Shown: positions 48,731 through 57,601, counted from the first letter of the stretch. The stretch is 64,000 bases of DNA from Legionella gratiana (GCF_001467695.1 NZ_LNYE01000029.1:510759-574758); one strand, 5' to 3'. The notes: generated by a model not told the origin, from the letters alone. Numbers and translations are program-made.

Positions 48731-48827
48731 CGTTGTTTCTCACGATTTGATGGTATTTACTTAAGTATAGATGTCACTGGGTTCTTTTATGCAAGCAGTA
48801 ATGAGTGGCTTCAGTGCTTATTGTTCT

Positions 48828-48855
48828 TTGACAATTCCTGCTAATGAACTATATT
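48828..48855 (+). promoter_or_regulatory. Promoter of the cad operon
   Basis: TTGACA (48828-48833), 16-base spacer, TATATT (48850-48855), 39 bases before the regulator ATG at 48894. The dyad at 48854-48884 overlaps the -10 end and start site, so a bound repressor would block it. Confidence 0.7.
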
Positions 48856-48884
48856 AACAGTTAAATACTTATCTAACTGTTTAA
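48854..48884. promoter_or_regulatory. ArsR/CadC-type operator
   Basis: TTAACAGTTA (48854-48863) and TAACTGTTTAA (48874-48884) form 9-of-10 matching arms around a 10-base spacer, an imperfect 12-2-12-like dyad of the sort bound by SmtB/CadC. Its position over the -10 end makes metal-released autorepression likely. Confidence 0.7.
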
Positions 48885-48893
48885 TTATTAATT

Positions 48894-49190
48894 ATGTTAA
48901 CTCAAGACCAGATTATCAAGTTAAGTGACATTTTGCATTTAATGGGCGAAGTCAATCGCCTTAAACTTCTTATTGAGTGCTTAAAAGGGCCGAAATCGGT
49001 TTCGGATCTGGCAGAGCAATTGCAGCTCTCTGTCCCTTTAACCAGCCATCATTTGAGTCTGTTGCGCTCGGCACGGCTCTTGATGGCTAATCGCGAAGGC
49101 AAACACATTTATTACAGTATTTATGATGCGCATGTACGCTGTATTTTAGAGGACATGCTTAAACATTTTACTGAAGAGACGGAGAATTAA
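48894..49190 (+). CDS. ArsR/SmtB-family metal-sensing repressor (CadC-like)
   Basis: 98 residues of winged-helix: ILHLMGEVNRLKLLIECLKG, the recognition helix LQLSVPLTSHHLSLLRSARL, the wing NREGKHIYYSIYDAHVRC. Candidate metal ligands are Cys29-region (LLIEC), and in the last helix Asp/His (YDAHVRCILEDMLKH), an alpha5-type sensor as in SmtB/CzrA. No N-terminal Cys pair of CadC. Heads the operon with the CxxC mini-protein and CadA and likely represses it at 48854-48884 until Zn or Cd binds. Confidence 0.9.
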   Translation: MLTQDQIIKLSDILHLMGEVNRLKLLIECLKGPKSVSDLAEQLQLSVPLTSHHLSLLRSARLLMANREGKHIYYSIYDAHVRCILEDMLKHFTEETEN

Positions 49191-49191
49191 C

Positions 49192-49323
49192 ATGCGTTTG
49201 CTAAAACAAGAGGATTGGGGTCGTTATTCGGTGAGCCATGCTTCGATAGGAATGAATTGTCTGCGATGTCGAACTTCTCTTGCTCCGGGGGCATATTTTT
49301 ACAGTCAATGTGGGAAATCATGA
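49192..49323 (+). CDS. 43-residue CxxC mini-protein before CadA
   Basis: ATG 49192 is one base after the repressor's stop and its TGA overlaps the CadA start (ATGA). The C-terminal half has MNCLRCRTSLAPGAYF, then YSQCGKS: a CxxC pair and a third Cys, like half a zinc ribbon. Both couplings and the conserved-looking Cys suggest a real gene. It could sense, buffer or deliver Zn/Cd to the pump whose own N-terminal metal-binding domain is degenerate. No family recognised. Confidence 0.6.
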   Translation: MRLLKQEDWGRYSVSHASIGMNCLRCRTSLAPGAYFYSQCGKS

Positions 49324-51464
49324 TGACAGCTCCGCTCACCTTAACCACTTTTTTTGTTGCAGGACTTGATTGTCAGGCTGAAGAACAATTAATCAGGCGG
49401 CAATTGCAAGCTATCCCTGAAGTGGAAAAGATGGATTTTAATTTTATTGCTGAAGAAGTAACGGTTCATCATCGATTACCCACCATTGAACCTATACAAC
49501 AGCAGATAGAAGCCTTAGGGATGAGCGTGCGCGCCAAACAAAGCACCCCTAGCGACAAGGTTCAGGAAAAACTTAAATTTGATGCCTCTTGGCAGATTCT
49601 TGCATTATCAGGTCTATTGGCTCTTTGCTCCGAAATAGCAGCTTATCTTTTGGCAACAGAGCAATCTCTATGGGCCATTATTCCTGCCTTACTGGCCATT
49701 ATTCTCAGTGGACCTCCTACTTTTAAAAAAGGTTGGCTTGCTTTGCGCACAAAAGCCATGAACATTAACAGTCTAATGCTCATTGCCATAACAGGGGCTA
49801 TCTTTATCGGTGATTGGCCTGAGGCGGCTATGGTTACTGTTTTGTTTGCATTGGCGGAACGAATAGAGCGTTATTCCTTAGACAAAGCACGTCTGGCTAT
49901 TCGAAGCTTGATGCAGATTGTTCCTGATGTGGCTCAAGTGAAAACAGCTAATGGTCAATGGCAAACTTTACTGGTCGAGGAAGTGCCACTGGGTGCTGTT
50001 TTTAGAGTTAAGCCTGGTGAGCGTATTCCATTGGATGGTGAGGTGGTTTCAGGTCAAAGTACAGTCAACCAAGCTCCTATTACCGGGGAATCCATGCCAG
50101 TGAGTAAGCAGATAGGTGATTCTGTTTTTGCCGGCTCTTTAAATGAGCATGGGGCTTTTGAAGCGAAGGTGAGCAAAGCGTCAGGCGATACGCTGCTCGC
50201 TAAAATTGGTAAAGCGATTGAACAGGCGCAAGCTGAGCGGGCCCCAACGCAACGATTTGTTGACGAATTTGCAAGATACTATACGCCTATTATGGTATTG
50301 ATTGCTGTTCTTGTCGCTTTAATTCCTCCTTTCGTGTTGGGATATTCTTTTTATGATTGGATCTATAAGGCGTTGACTTTATTAGTTATTGCCTGTCCTT
50401 GTGCCCTGGTCATTTCAACACCAGTAACAGTGGTGAGTGGCTTGGCTGCCTCTGCCAAACATGGGCTTCTCATCAAAGGAGGAAGCTATTTAGAGACGGG
50501 TTATCGCTTACAGTTAATTGCACTGGATAAAACTGGTACCTTAACAGAGGGCAAACCGGTGGTAACCGATTTTATTACTTATGATAAAAGTCAAACCAAT
50601 GAACACTTGTTGTTGCTTGCTGCAAGTCTTGACAGCCACTCCGAGCACCCCGTAGCTCATGCCCTAGTGGCATATTGGCAGCAAGAGCATCCTGATAAAT
50701 CATTGCTTTCAGTGGAACGGTTTTCAGCGCTTCCTGGGCGAGGCGTGAAAGGTGCCATCCAGGGGGAATTGTATTATGTAGGCAATCATCAATTAGCAGA
50801 AGACAACAAAGTCTGTTGTTTAGAGGTTGAGCAAGAATTGAAACGACTGGAAGAAGAAGGAAAAACTACTGTTATATTAAGCAATAGCACTACGGCCTTG
50901 GCTATTTTTGCAGTGGCAGATACGCTTCGAGCCAACAGTCGAGAGGCGATTGAATCATTGCATCGACAAAGGATAAAAACGGCGATGTTAACAGGTGATA
51001 ATGCTCTAACCGCTCAAGCCATTGCCAAACAAGTCGGCATTGATGAAATCCAAGCTAATATATTACCAACAGAAAAAATGCAGGCTATCAATAAACTCTT
51101 AGAACAATATCAGGCTGTGGGCATGGTGGGAGATGGCATTAATGATGCACCTGCTTTAGCGAAAGCCACTATTAGCTTTGCGATGGGTAAGGGAACAGAT
51201 ACCGCTTTAGAGACAGCGGATGTGGTATTAATGAATGATAATTTAGCCATGCTTCCTCTGTACATTGACTTAAGCCGGAAGACAGTGCGAATTTTATGGC
51301 AAAACATTAGTCTATCCTTGGTTATTAAAACGGTGTTTTTTATTTTAGCACTTGGAGGAATGGCTACCCTTTGGATGGCGGTTTTTGCTGACATGGGGGC
51401 TAGTTTGATTGTGGTTATGAATGGGCTACGATTGTTGAATTCAAATAAAACGAAGAATCATTAA
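49320..51464 (+). CDS. cadA: Zn2+/Cd2+-exporting P1B-2 ATPase
   Basis: 714 residues from ATG 49320 (ATGA coupling); an ATG at 49215 is open but overlaps the mini-protein. The N-terminal HMA fold is degenerate: AGLDCQAEEQL has one Cys instead of CxxC. Core motifs are intact: TGESMP, M6 VIACPCALVISTPVTVV (Cys 359/361), DKTGTLTEG (Asp about 403), [20 protein letters not shown]7 LVIKTVF (Lys) and M8 ADMGAS (Asp) identify the Zn/Cd/Pb subgroup. Exports divalent metal to the periplasm, upstream of CzcCBA. Confidence 0.93.
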   Translation: MMTAPLTLTTFFVAGLDCQAEEQLIRRQLQAIPEVEKMDFNFIAEEVTVHHRLPTIEPIQQQIEALGMSVRAKQSTPSDKVQEKLKFDASWQILALSGLLALCSEIAAYLLATEQSLWAIIPALLAIILSGPPTFKKGWLALRTKAMNINSLMLIAITGAIFIGDWPEAAMVTVLFALAERIERYSLDKARLAIRSLMQIVPDVAQVKTANGQWQTLLVEEVPLGAVFRVKPGERIPLDGEVVSGQSTVNQAPITGESMPVSKQIGDSVFAGSLNEHGAFEAKVSKASGDTLLAKIGKAIEQAQAERAPTQRFVDEFARYYTPIMVLIAVLVALIPPFVLGYSFYDWIYKALTLLVIACPCALVISTPVTVVSGLAASAKHGLLIKGGSYLETGYRLQLIALDKTGTLTEGKPVVTDFITYDKSQTNEHLLLLAASLDSHSEHPVAHALVAYWQQEHPDKSLLSVERFSALPGRGVKGAIQGELYYVGNHQLAEDNKVCCLEVEQELKRLEEEGKTTVILSNSTTALAIFAVADTLRANSREAIESLHRQRIKTAMLTGDNALTAQAIAKQVGIDEIQANILPTEKMQAINKLLEQYQAVGMVGDGINDAPALAKATISFAMGKGTDTALETADVVLMNDNLAMLPLYIDLSRKTVRILWQNISLSLVIKTVFFILALGGMATLWMAVFADMGASLIVVMNGLRLLNSNKTKNH

Positions 51465-51544
51465 TACAATCGCTTTGATTGCTTTTTCAATATGTTATGA
51501 TGAGATAAACCACTGTTTTTGTATTTGTTGAAAGGGAGAGGTAG

Positions 51545-51708
51545 ATGAATAATACTGGATTTAAGACAATTTCCTTTTTGATTGGAGTATTGTTTTAGGA
51601 TGTAGCTTAATGTCCTGCACTAAAACCACCGCGACAGAAACGCATCCTGAAAGCGGTTACGAGGGAGGTTTTGGTGGTGATGGAGGGCATAGGCACCAAG
51701 AGCATTAA
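51545..51708 (+). pseudogene. Frameshifted Gly/His lipoprotein (paralogue D)
   Basis: AAAGGGAGAGG precedes ATG 51545. The first 17 codons give a signal core (TISFLIGVLF), then TAG. One extra base in the TTTT run at 51593-51596 would restore LGCSLMSC (lipobox), TKTTATETHPESGYEGGFGG and the His-rich end DGGHRHQEH. So the gene has lost one base; a shorter frame from ATG 51610 would lack the signal. The restored product matches the plan of 2120 and 14505 and stood beside cadA. Confidence 0.7.
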
Positions 51709-51739
51709 AACCTCTATAGTCAGATAAGGATAGATTATT

Positions 51740-51913
51740 ATGGGAGTTAATACTTTGACTATAGTATTGCTATTGGCATTGATGGTATTATGCCTTGGCC
51801 TTCTTGCCTTTCTTTGGAAAAAAAAGAAAAATTTGCGCTTTGTTATAACCATATTAATCTTCCTTATCCTAGCTGCCATTTTTTTACATGGTGTTTCCTT
51901 CCAATTGCATTAG
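51740..51913 (+). CDS. Small two-span membrane protein
   Basis: 57 residues, AAGGATA about 8 bases before the ATG. Two membrane segments (TIVLLLALMVLCLGLLAFLW and VITILIFLILAAIFLHG) around a basic turn WKKKKNLRF. No family recognised. It lies 49 bases before the left terminal repeat of the Tn3-family element, so it is the last host-side gene of the cad region. Confidence 0.55.
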   Translation: MGVNTLTIVLLLALMVLCLGLLAFLWKKKKNLRFVITILIFLILAAIFLHGVSFQLH

Positions 51914-51962
51914 GTCTTTTTTATTCATTTTAGGAAATTATACGATGATAAAGATTAGTATA

Positions 51963-51994
51963 GGGGTTCTAAACGCTAACCGTCGAAATTTCCG
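51963..51994 (+). repeat. Left terminal inverted repeat of the Tn3-family element
   Basis: 32 bases starting GGGGTTCTAAACGCTAACCG, the exact reverse complement of 55829-55860. Starts with GGGG as Tn3-family ends do. Confidence 0.95.
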
Positions 51995-52002
51995 TGCAAT
52001 AA

Positions 52003-52578
52003 TTAATCATCCCAAAATTCTTTAAATTTTACGGAAGCAATTTCTGTGTACCTTACGGTATGTTGAATATTTTTATGACCCAAATAATGTTGAATACTGC
52101 GAGTATCCCGACCGTCATTAGCTAGTTTGAAGCCTGTTGAGTGGCGAAGCATATGAGGGTATGTCGCCAAGCCAAGTTCTGCTTTTTCTCCTGCTCTTGC
52201 GATAATTTTTCTAAAAGTATCTGCAGTAATAGGTGCTTTACGCTCCGTCATAAAAACATAATCGGTTTCTGGGTAATCGCGTTTTAATTGACGCAGAGCC
52301 CGAATCTCTGGGCCAAAAAGAGGGTGACTGGCTGGGATTCCATTTTTTTTGCGAATCACATGAAGTAGACCTTGTTTTAAATCTATTTGAGACCAACGTA
52401 ATGAGATCAATTCAGATACGCGTAGTTCATGTCGATAGGCAATTAAAATCATTGTAGAGTCACGTAAGCCATGCCGCCCCAATTGCTTTGCAGACGCAAT
52501 AAGCTTATCCACCTCAGCTGGAGTAAGGTATTCTCGTGCTCTGCGCTCACTATTTTTTACTTTTTTAGGCGGTTTCAT
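52003..52578 (-). CDS. Tyrosine recombinase (TnpI/FimB-like resolvase)
   Basis: 191 residues, short like FimB/FimE: only the catalytic domain. All active-site residues are visible: Arg53 (RHELRVSEL), Lys77/78 (VIRKKNG), His142 and Arg145 (PHMLRHSTG), His168 (LGHKNIQ), and the nucleophile Tyr177 (TVRYTEI). Intact. In Tn3-family elements such a protein resolves cointegrates in place of a serine resolvase. It is divergent from the transposase, and the intervening 179 bp should hold its site. Alternatively it is a captured inversion recombinase. Confidence 0.9.
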   Translation of the reverse strand: MKPPKKVKNSERRAREYLTPAEVDKLIASAKQLGRHGLRDSTMILIAYRHELRVSELISLRWSQIDLKQGLLHVIRKKNGIPASHPLFGPEIRALRQLKRDYPETDYVFMTERKAPITADTFRKIIARAGEKAELGLATYPHMLRHSTGFKLANDGRDTRSIQHYLGHKNIQHTVRYTEIASVKFKEFWDD

Positions 52579-52597
52579 GATTCACTTTTATACACTT

Positions 52598-52709
52598 TCC
52601 CTAAAAGAGTTATTGGTGTCACTTCCAGGCATCCAAACAACATGTTTATTTATAAGACAATTCACGATTTAATTTTAGCAAACTTTCCGATAAAGGTATT
52701 CTTTAGGGA
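52598..52709. promoter_or_regulatory. Candidate resolution site
   Basis: TCCCTAAA (52598-52605) and TTTAGGGA (52702-52709) are inverted copies inside the recombinase-transposase gap; ACTTTCC also occurs twice (52594-52600 and 52682-52688). This spacing suits a tyrosine-recombinase core plus accessory sites. Inference only. Confidence 0.35.
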
Positions 52710-52757
52710 GAGTTTTTTAGTAACATATTGTCTCTTTTTTAATTAAGATTTTTTATC

Positions 52758-55700
52758 ATGCGTGCAAGCAATGAAAGATTAACCATTTTATCTGAGGCAG
52801 AGCAAGCTGCTTTGTATGAGATCCCTGATTTTGATGATGTTCAGCGCTCGAACTATCTCAATCTCACCCCTGAAGAACAAATCTTGATGCGTAGCCGTGA
52901 TAATTTATCAACTAAAGTCCATTGCGCTATTCAAATAGGTTACTTCAAGGCGAAACATCGGTTCTTTCCATTTAAGTGGGACGAGGTACAGGAAGATATT
53001 GATTTCATTATGCAGGAATATTTTCCTGAACAACAATTTCTTCCAACCCCTATCAGCAAACACCAATATTATGCACAATGCACTGCGATTACGACGCATT
53101 TTGGTTACCAGTCTTGGTCAAAAGAGTTTGAACCATTATTGACTGCCCAGGCACAACAGATTCTTCGCCGTGATGTTAGTCCACAATTTATCGTCATCGA
53201 ATTACTAGCCTTTATGCAGAAAAAGAAAATCTTGCGTCCTGGATATACCACTTTGCAAACGATTGTGAGCAAAGTCTTAAATGCTGAACGCAATCGGCTA
53301 GAGGTAATTCTTAGAGAATCCCTGACGATAGATGATAAATCCGCTTTGCAAAAATTGTTGCTAGAAAAAGAAGCCCAAACGCTTTCTGGATTAGCAGATC
53401 TCAAGCAGGATACCAAGGATTTTAAAGCACGCATGATCAGTGCTGAGCGCGAAAAATCGATTTCGATAAAACCCCTGTATCAGTTAGCTAAATCGCTCTT
53501 GCCTACACTTAATCTTTCTCAGCAAAATATTCGCTACTACGCAAGTCTTGTTGATTATTATGATGTCTATGAATTACGGAAGAAATTAAAATCTGAGCAG
53601 ACCTATCTTTATCTTCTGTGTTATCTCTCTTTACGATACCTTCAGTTGAATGATAATTTAATAGACGCTTTTTTCCTGAGCCTCAAGCAATTTGAAGCAG
53701 AGCTTAAAGAAAAAACAAAAGATGCCTATACGGACTACGCGGTAAGCAAACAAATTGATTCTTTTGTTATGCGTCGATTTGCACGGTTATTTATCAACCA
53801 AGAGCTACATGATCAACTCAGCTTTGGCGATGTACGCAAAAAAGCATTTGAAACCATTATCCCTGAAGAAGAGCTTCGCCATAAAATACCCGAAGAAAAT
53901 GAGGAGGAGCTTAAGCCTATCGATTTTCAATGGAAACTGGTTGATACTTTATTTCATCGATGTCAGTTGCAGTTACGACCATTAATGATGGCCATTGATT
54001 TCTCAAGTACTGCAGATGAAAGTCCTTGGCTTAAGGCAATTACCTGGCTTAAGGAGCTATTTGGTGCCAACAAAACGATAAACCAATATCCAGTCACCGC
54101 AAACCCCGAAAAAACCAGGCAAAAACGCTTGGAAAAATACTTGTTTGATGCGAATGCCAAGGGTGAGAAAAAATTCCATGCCGATCGCTATGAATTTTGG
54201 ATTTATCGTCAACTGAAGAAACGGCTTAAAGCAGGAGAATTCTATTTGGCAGACAGTGTACAGAATCGCTCGCTTTAACAAGAGCTTAATTCAGCCAATG
54301 ACAAAGGGGCGCTAGTGGAACCCTTAGATATTCCAGCATTGAGAAAGCCTATTAAGGACTTACTAGACGAACGTTGTGCTGAATTGCGATCAGAATGGTT
54401 GAAATTTAATACTGATTTTACTCAAGGTAAGCTCAAGCATCTGTACCATGATGAACAAACTCAAACGCTCCATCTAAAAAAATCGAGTGATGACAAACGC
54501 GATGAAGATGCTCAACACCGTTTCTATGAACAATTGCCCTTGTGTGATATTACGGATGTACTTCGATTTGTTAATGAACGGAGTCGTTATTCATCTGCTT
54601 TTACCCTCATACAACCTCGCTATGTTAAATTGCTTGCCGATGAAAACACTCTGAATGCAGTGATTATCGCTCAAGCGTTGAATAACGGCAATCTTAATAT
54701 GGCAGAAATTTCTGATATTCCTTATGCCAGTTTGTTGGACGTTTACCAATCCCGTGTGCGATTGCAAACATTAAAAAAAGCCAACGATATGATTGGGGAT
54801 GATATTGCACAAATGCCTATTTTTCCTGATTACTCGTTGGATATGGCTATTCTTTATGGTGGTGTTGATGGCCAGAAATTTGAAGTGGCAAGACCTACAC
54901 TGAAAGCAAGGCGTTCAAAAAAATATTTTAAAAAAGGGAAAGGCGTTGTGGCTTATACGCTGCTAGTCAACCATATCCCGCTGCAAACTGAACTGATTGG
55001 TGCTCATGAACATGAAAGTTATTTCACTTTTGACATTTGGTATAATAACACCAGCAGCGTCATACCTGATGCCATTACAGGTGATATGCATCTTATTAAT
55101 AAAGCTAACTTTGCTGTGATGGACTGGTTTGGTGGTAAACTGTGCCTTAGATTTACCAATTTGCAAGCCCAGCTCAAGCATCTTTACTGTGATGATGATC
55201 TATCACAATATGCAGATTGGTTAATCAAGCCCGTAGACAAAATTGATCGCCAACTTATTGAGGATGAATGGCCTAATCTGGAACCGATTATCAAAGCGTT
55301 AGGCTGTAAAGAAATCACTCAAAGCATTCTGATTAAAAAATTATGCACGTACAGCGCCTCAAACAAAACCAGAAAGGCATTATTTGAATACGATAAATTG
55401 ATCCGTAGCATCTATACCCTGAAATATTTGCAAAACAGAAAATTGCAACGAGACATACATCGTTCTCAAAATCGGGTAGAATCCTATCATCAACTACGTA
55501 TGGCTATTGCAACCGCCTATGGTAAAAAGCAATTATCAGGCAGGGGAGATCGTGAAATTGAGATCAGCAACCAATGTGCCAGGCATTATTGCTAATGCCA
55601 TTATTCATTATAATTCGGCAATTCTATCCAAGCTCAAACTCAAATATGAAGCTGAGGGAGATCATAAGGCATTAGCACTGTTGAAGAAAATTTCGCCTGT

Positions 55701-55854
55701 AGCTTGGCAACATATCCATTTTCAGGGACACTTTATTTTTTCTGGTGATAAAATCATTGATCTCGATGCAATAATAAACAAAGTTTTTTTGCATGGAGTA
55801 AAAAAGAAAAAAGTGGTTGAATTTAGTCCGGAAATTTCGACGGTTAGCGTTTAG
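52758..55854 (+). pseudogene. tnpA: Inactivated Tn3-family transposase (TnpA)
   Basis: The complete gene would encode about 1030 residues. The N-terminal DUF4158-type domain (LSEAEQAALYEIPDFDDVQR) is followed by the DDE core (ILYGGVDGQKFEV, NRVESYHQLRMAIA) and the final NAIIHYNSAILSKLKLKY and WQHIHFQGHFIF motifs. It is broken by an in-frame TAA at 54276-54278 (frame continues unchanged after it) and by one extra base near 55584, where the frame changes from ISNQCAR to IIANAII. Both look like simple decay. No programmed-frameshift signal is evident. Confidence 0.9.
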
Positions 55855-55860
55855 AACCCC
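55829..55860 (-). repeat. Right terminal inverted repeat of the Tn3-family element
   Basis: 32 bases ending CGTTTAGAACCCC, perfect complement of the left end at 51963-51994. The transposase reading frame ends inside it. Confidence 0.95.
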
Positions 55861-55967
55861 TTCAACGTCTTTAAAGTCCACATATTGCCGCTCCTTGTAA
55901 AAGAGCTGATTAAGCTACTCTAAATCCAATACTTATCTATTTAAGTATAGACAAGATAGCACTGAAG

Positions 55968-55991
55968 TTCATAAATTGATCAATTTATGAA
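55968..55991. promoter_or_regulatory. 24-bp perfect palindrome
   Basis: TTCATAAATTGATCAATTTATGAA without a single mismatch or spacer, about 80 bases upstream of the DUF2933 gene. No T-run follows. Most likely a protein-binding operator for the operon at 56069. Confidence 0.6.
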
Positions 55992-56010
55992 ATGATACCT
56001 GACTGGCGCA

Positions 56011-56025
56011 ATCCTTTAGAAGGAT
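56011..56025. promoter_or_regulatory. Short dyad upstream of the DUF2933 operon
   Basis: ATCCTT-tag-AAGGAT, immediately before a TATACT -10-like hexamer (56030-56035). Dyads placed just ahead of the -10 element are where MerR-type activators bind; no clear -35 is visible. Confidence 0.35.
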
Positions 56026-56068
56026 GAACTATACTAATACAAATTACTGAGTCAAAGGAGTGCACATC

Positions 56069-56365
56069 ATGTCGCCTGCATTTGGGCACCACCCGAAATC
56101 ACCAAAACCACAAAAAGAGAAGGGCTTCTGGAGTTCTCCTTCCGGTCTAATGGCCATCATCATTATTGGGATTATTGGCTATTACTTGATTGTAGAGCAT
56201 GGTGCTCACATAGCAAGCTTTTTAGGCGCTTCACCATTGGTGCTGTTAGTCTTACTCTGTCCATTGATGCATCTTTTTATGCATAGAGGACATGGGGGGC
56301 ATGGAGAGAATCATCACCATAAATCGGATGACGAGGACAACGATTCTTCTGAGAATAAGGACTAA
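56069..56365 (+). CDS. DUF2933 membrane protein
   Basis: 98 residues; AAAGGAG lies 8 bases before ATG 56069. A basic N terminus (GHHPKSPKPQKEKG) leads to two spans (AIIIIGIIGYYLIVEHGAH and LVLLVLLCPLMHLFMHRG) and a His/Asp-rich tail (GHGGHGENHHHKSDDEDND). LCPLMHLFMHxGHGGH is the DUF2933 signature. These proteins occur in copper and other metal-resistance islands, usually with the ICMT-like gene that follows 6 bases later. The His tail may bind metal. Confidence 0.85.
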   Translation: MSPAFGHHPKSPKPQKEKGFWSSPSGLMAIIIIGIIGYYLIVEHGAHIASFLGASPLVLLVLLCPLMHLFMHRGHGGHGENHHHKSDDEDNDSSENKD

Positions 56366-56371
56366 TCGAAA

Positions 56372-57037
56372 ATGGAACATACTTCTTATGCCTATGGTTT
56401 GTGGTTATTAGTCATTGTCAATTCGGCGATTTTCATTTTGTTTGCATACAGTTTTACCACCACGTTTAAAACAAGGCGAGATTGGCGCGCCTTTGGTGCA
56501 TTTTCTGCGTTTGTTATCGCTTATTTTACCGAAATGTATGGTTTTCCTTTAACCATTTATTTGCTGTCAGGATGGCTTTCTAAATATTATCCTGGAATGG
56601 ATTTATATGGTCATGACAGTGGCCATTTACTCCATACCTTGCTTGGCTTGAAAGGTGATCCCCATTTTGATGTCTTTCATATCTTAAGTTTTGTCTTCAT
56701 TATCGGCGGTCTTTGGATGATTGCATCAGCCTGGGGTACTCTTTATCGTGCTCAAAAGGCGCATCAACTTGCAACCAGTGGGCTGTACGCCAAAATTCGT
56801 CATCCGCAATACGATGGGTTTATTCTGGTGATGATTGGTTTTTTATTGCAATGGCCAACCATTCTGACCTTAATCATGTTTCCTATATTAGTTTATATGT
56901 ATGTTCGTCTCGCGCGTAGGGAAGAAAAAGAGGTTTTGGCGGAGTTTGGTGAGGAATATAAACACTATGCTGCAGTTACTCCTGGGTTTATACCTCGTAT
57001 TAGTAAACAACAAGACAGCAAAGGAGGTGCACCATGA
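56372..57037 (+). CDS. Isoprenylcysteine-carboxylmethyltransferase-family protein
   Basis: 221 residues, five to six membrane spans. The C-terminal ICMT/phospholipid-methyltransferase core is present: LATSGLYAKIRHPQYDGFIL (the RHPxY motif binds SAM) and REEKEVLAEFGEEYKHYAAV, followed by PGFIPRI. The N-terminal half is extended (FGAFSAFVIAYFTEMYGFPL), as in the membrane methyltransferases next to DUF2933. Substrate unknown; a lipid or membrane-associated thiol is likely. Its stop overlaps the next gene by 4 bases. Confidence 0.85.
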   Translation: MEHTSYAYGLWLLVIVNSAIFILFAYSFTTTFKTRRDWRAFGAFSAFVIAYFTEMYGFPLTIYLLSGWLSKYYPGMDLYGHDSGHLLHTLLGLKGDPHFDVFHILSFVFIIGGLWMIASAWGTLYRAQKAHQLATSGLYAKIRHPQYDGFILVMIGFLLQWPTILTLIMFPILVYMYVRLARREEKEVLAEFGEEYKHYAAVTPGFIPRISKQQDSKGGAP

Positions 57038-57534
57038 TGTTTATGTTTCACAGTGCCGAGATGCTCGGCCTTATCGCAATAGCGCTTGGAATCATGTTGG
57101 TCGTCTGGGCATTACGTAATGAAGGAAAAAGTATTGGATTAGCCAAAATATTTGGATGGTTGATTGTCATTATCGGGATTCTAGGGGAGCTATGCAGTAC
57201 TTATTATGCGATTAAATACTGGTATGCAGGCTATTTCCAGATGCCAATGATGTCAGGTGAAGCATTCTTATTTCATGTGGCTCAGATGTTGTCTCTTATT
57301 GCAATAGCATTGGGTATTATTTTGATAGCATGGGCGTCACATAACGAAGGACGTGGTATTTCGCTAGCAAAAGTCTTTGGTTGGTTCATCGTTCTCTTTG
57401 CGATTTTGGGCATGACTTGTAGTGCTTATTATGCCACTGTGTATTGGTATAAAGGATATATTCAAACACCTGCTGGTATGCCTATGTTGTTGCAACATCA
57501 AATACCGATGCAGAAACAGTCACCCAATCAATAG
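57034..57534 (+). CDS. Membrane protein with internal duplication
   Basis: 166 residues built from two copies of a roughly 77-residue unit. The first has HSAEMLGLIAIALGIMLVVW, then AKIFGWLIVIIGILGELCST and YYAIKYWYAGYFQ; the second HVAQMLSLIAIALGIILIAW, then AKVFGWFIVLFAILGMTCSA and YYATVYWYKGYIQ. Four spans in all, each half carrying one conserved Cys and a Met/Tyr-rich end. Coupled to the methyltransferase gene by ATGA. No family recognised; a metal- or heme-related partner of DUF2933 is possible. Confidence 0.75.
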   Translation: MMFMFHSAEMLGLIAIALGIMLVVWALRNEGKSIGLAKIFGWLIVIIGILGELCSTYYAIKYWYAGYFQMPMMSGEAFLFHVAQMLSLIAIALGIILIAWASHNEGRGISLAKVFGWFIVLFAILGMTCSAYYATVYWYKGYIQTPAGMPMLLQHQIPMQKQSPNQ

Positions 57535-57543
57535 TCCTGGTAA

Positions 57544-57568
57544 GTGCCATAACAAATTGTTACGGCAC
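57544..57568. terminator. Bidirectional terminator
   Basis: GTGCCATAAC-aaatt-GTTACGGCAC with one mismatch, followed by ATAAAATTTT on the plus strand, between two convergent operons. Confidence 0.6.
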
Positions 57569-57601
57569 CTATAAAATTTTCCGTTGTAGAGAAAGAGTCC
57601 C

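Larger units (their letters stand above)
51963..55860. mobile_element. Tn3-family transposon with perfect 32-bp ends
   Basis: A 3898-bp element bounded by perfect inverted repeats beginning GGGGTTCTAAACGC. It carries a tyrosine recombinase on the minus strand and a Tn3-type transposase, divergent from it, on the plus strand, with a 179-bp control and resolution region between. No cargo. The transposase has an in-frame stop and a frameshift, so the element cannot move by itself. The flanking 5-mers are GTATA (51958-51962) and TTCAA (55861-55865): no target duplication, suggesting a later deletion or recombination. Confidence 0.88.

Noticed and set aside
49215-49319. Longer N terminus of CadA
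   Set aside because: The upstream extension overlaps the mini-protein in another frame, has no HMA-like sequence and no ribosome site; the ATGA start at 49320 fits the family.
54276-54315. Programmed readthrough or frameshift in the transposase
   Set aside because: No slippery run or pseudoknot near the TAA, and a second independent lesion near 55584 argues for decay.
51958-55865. Target-site duplication of the Tn3-family element
   Set aside because: Flanking 5-mers GTATA and TTCAA do not match.
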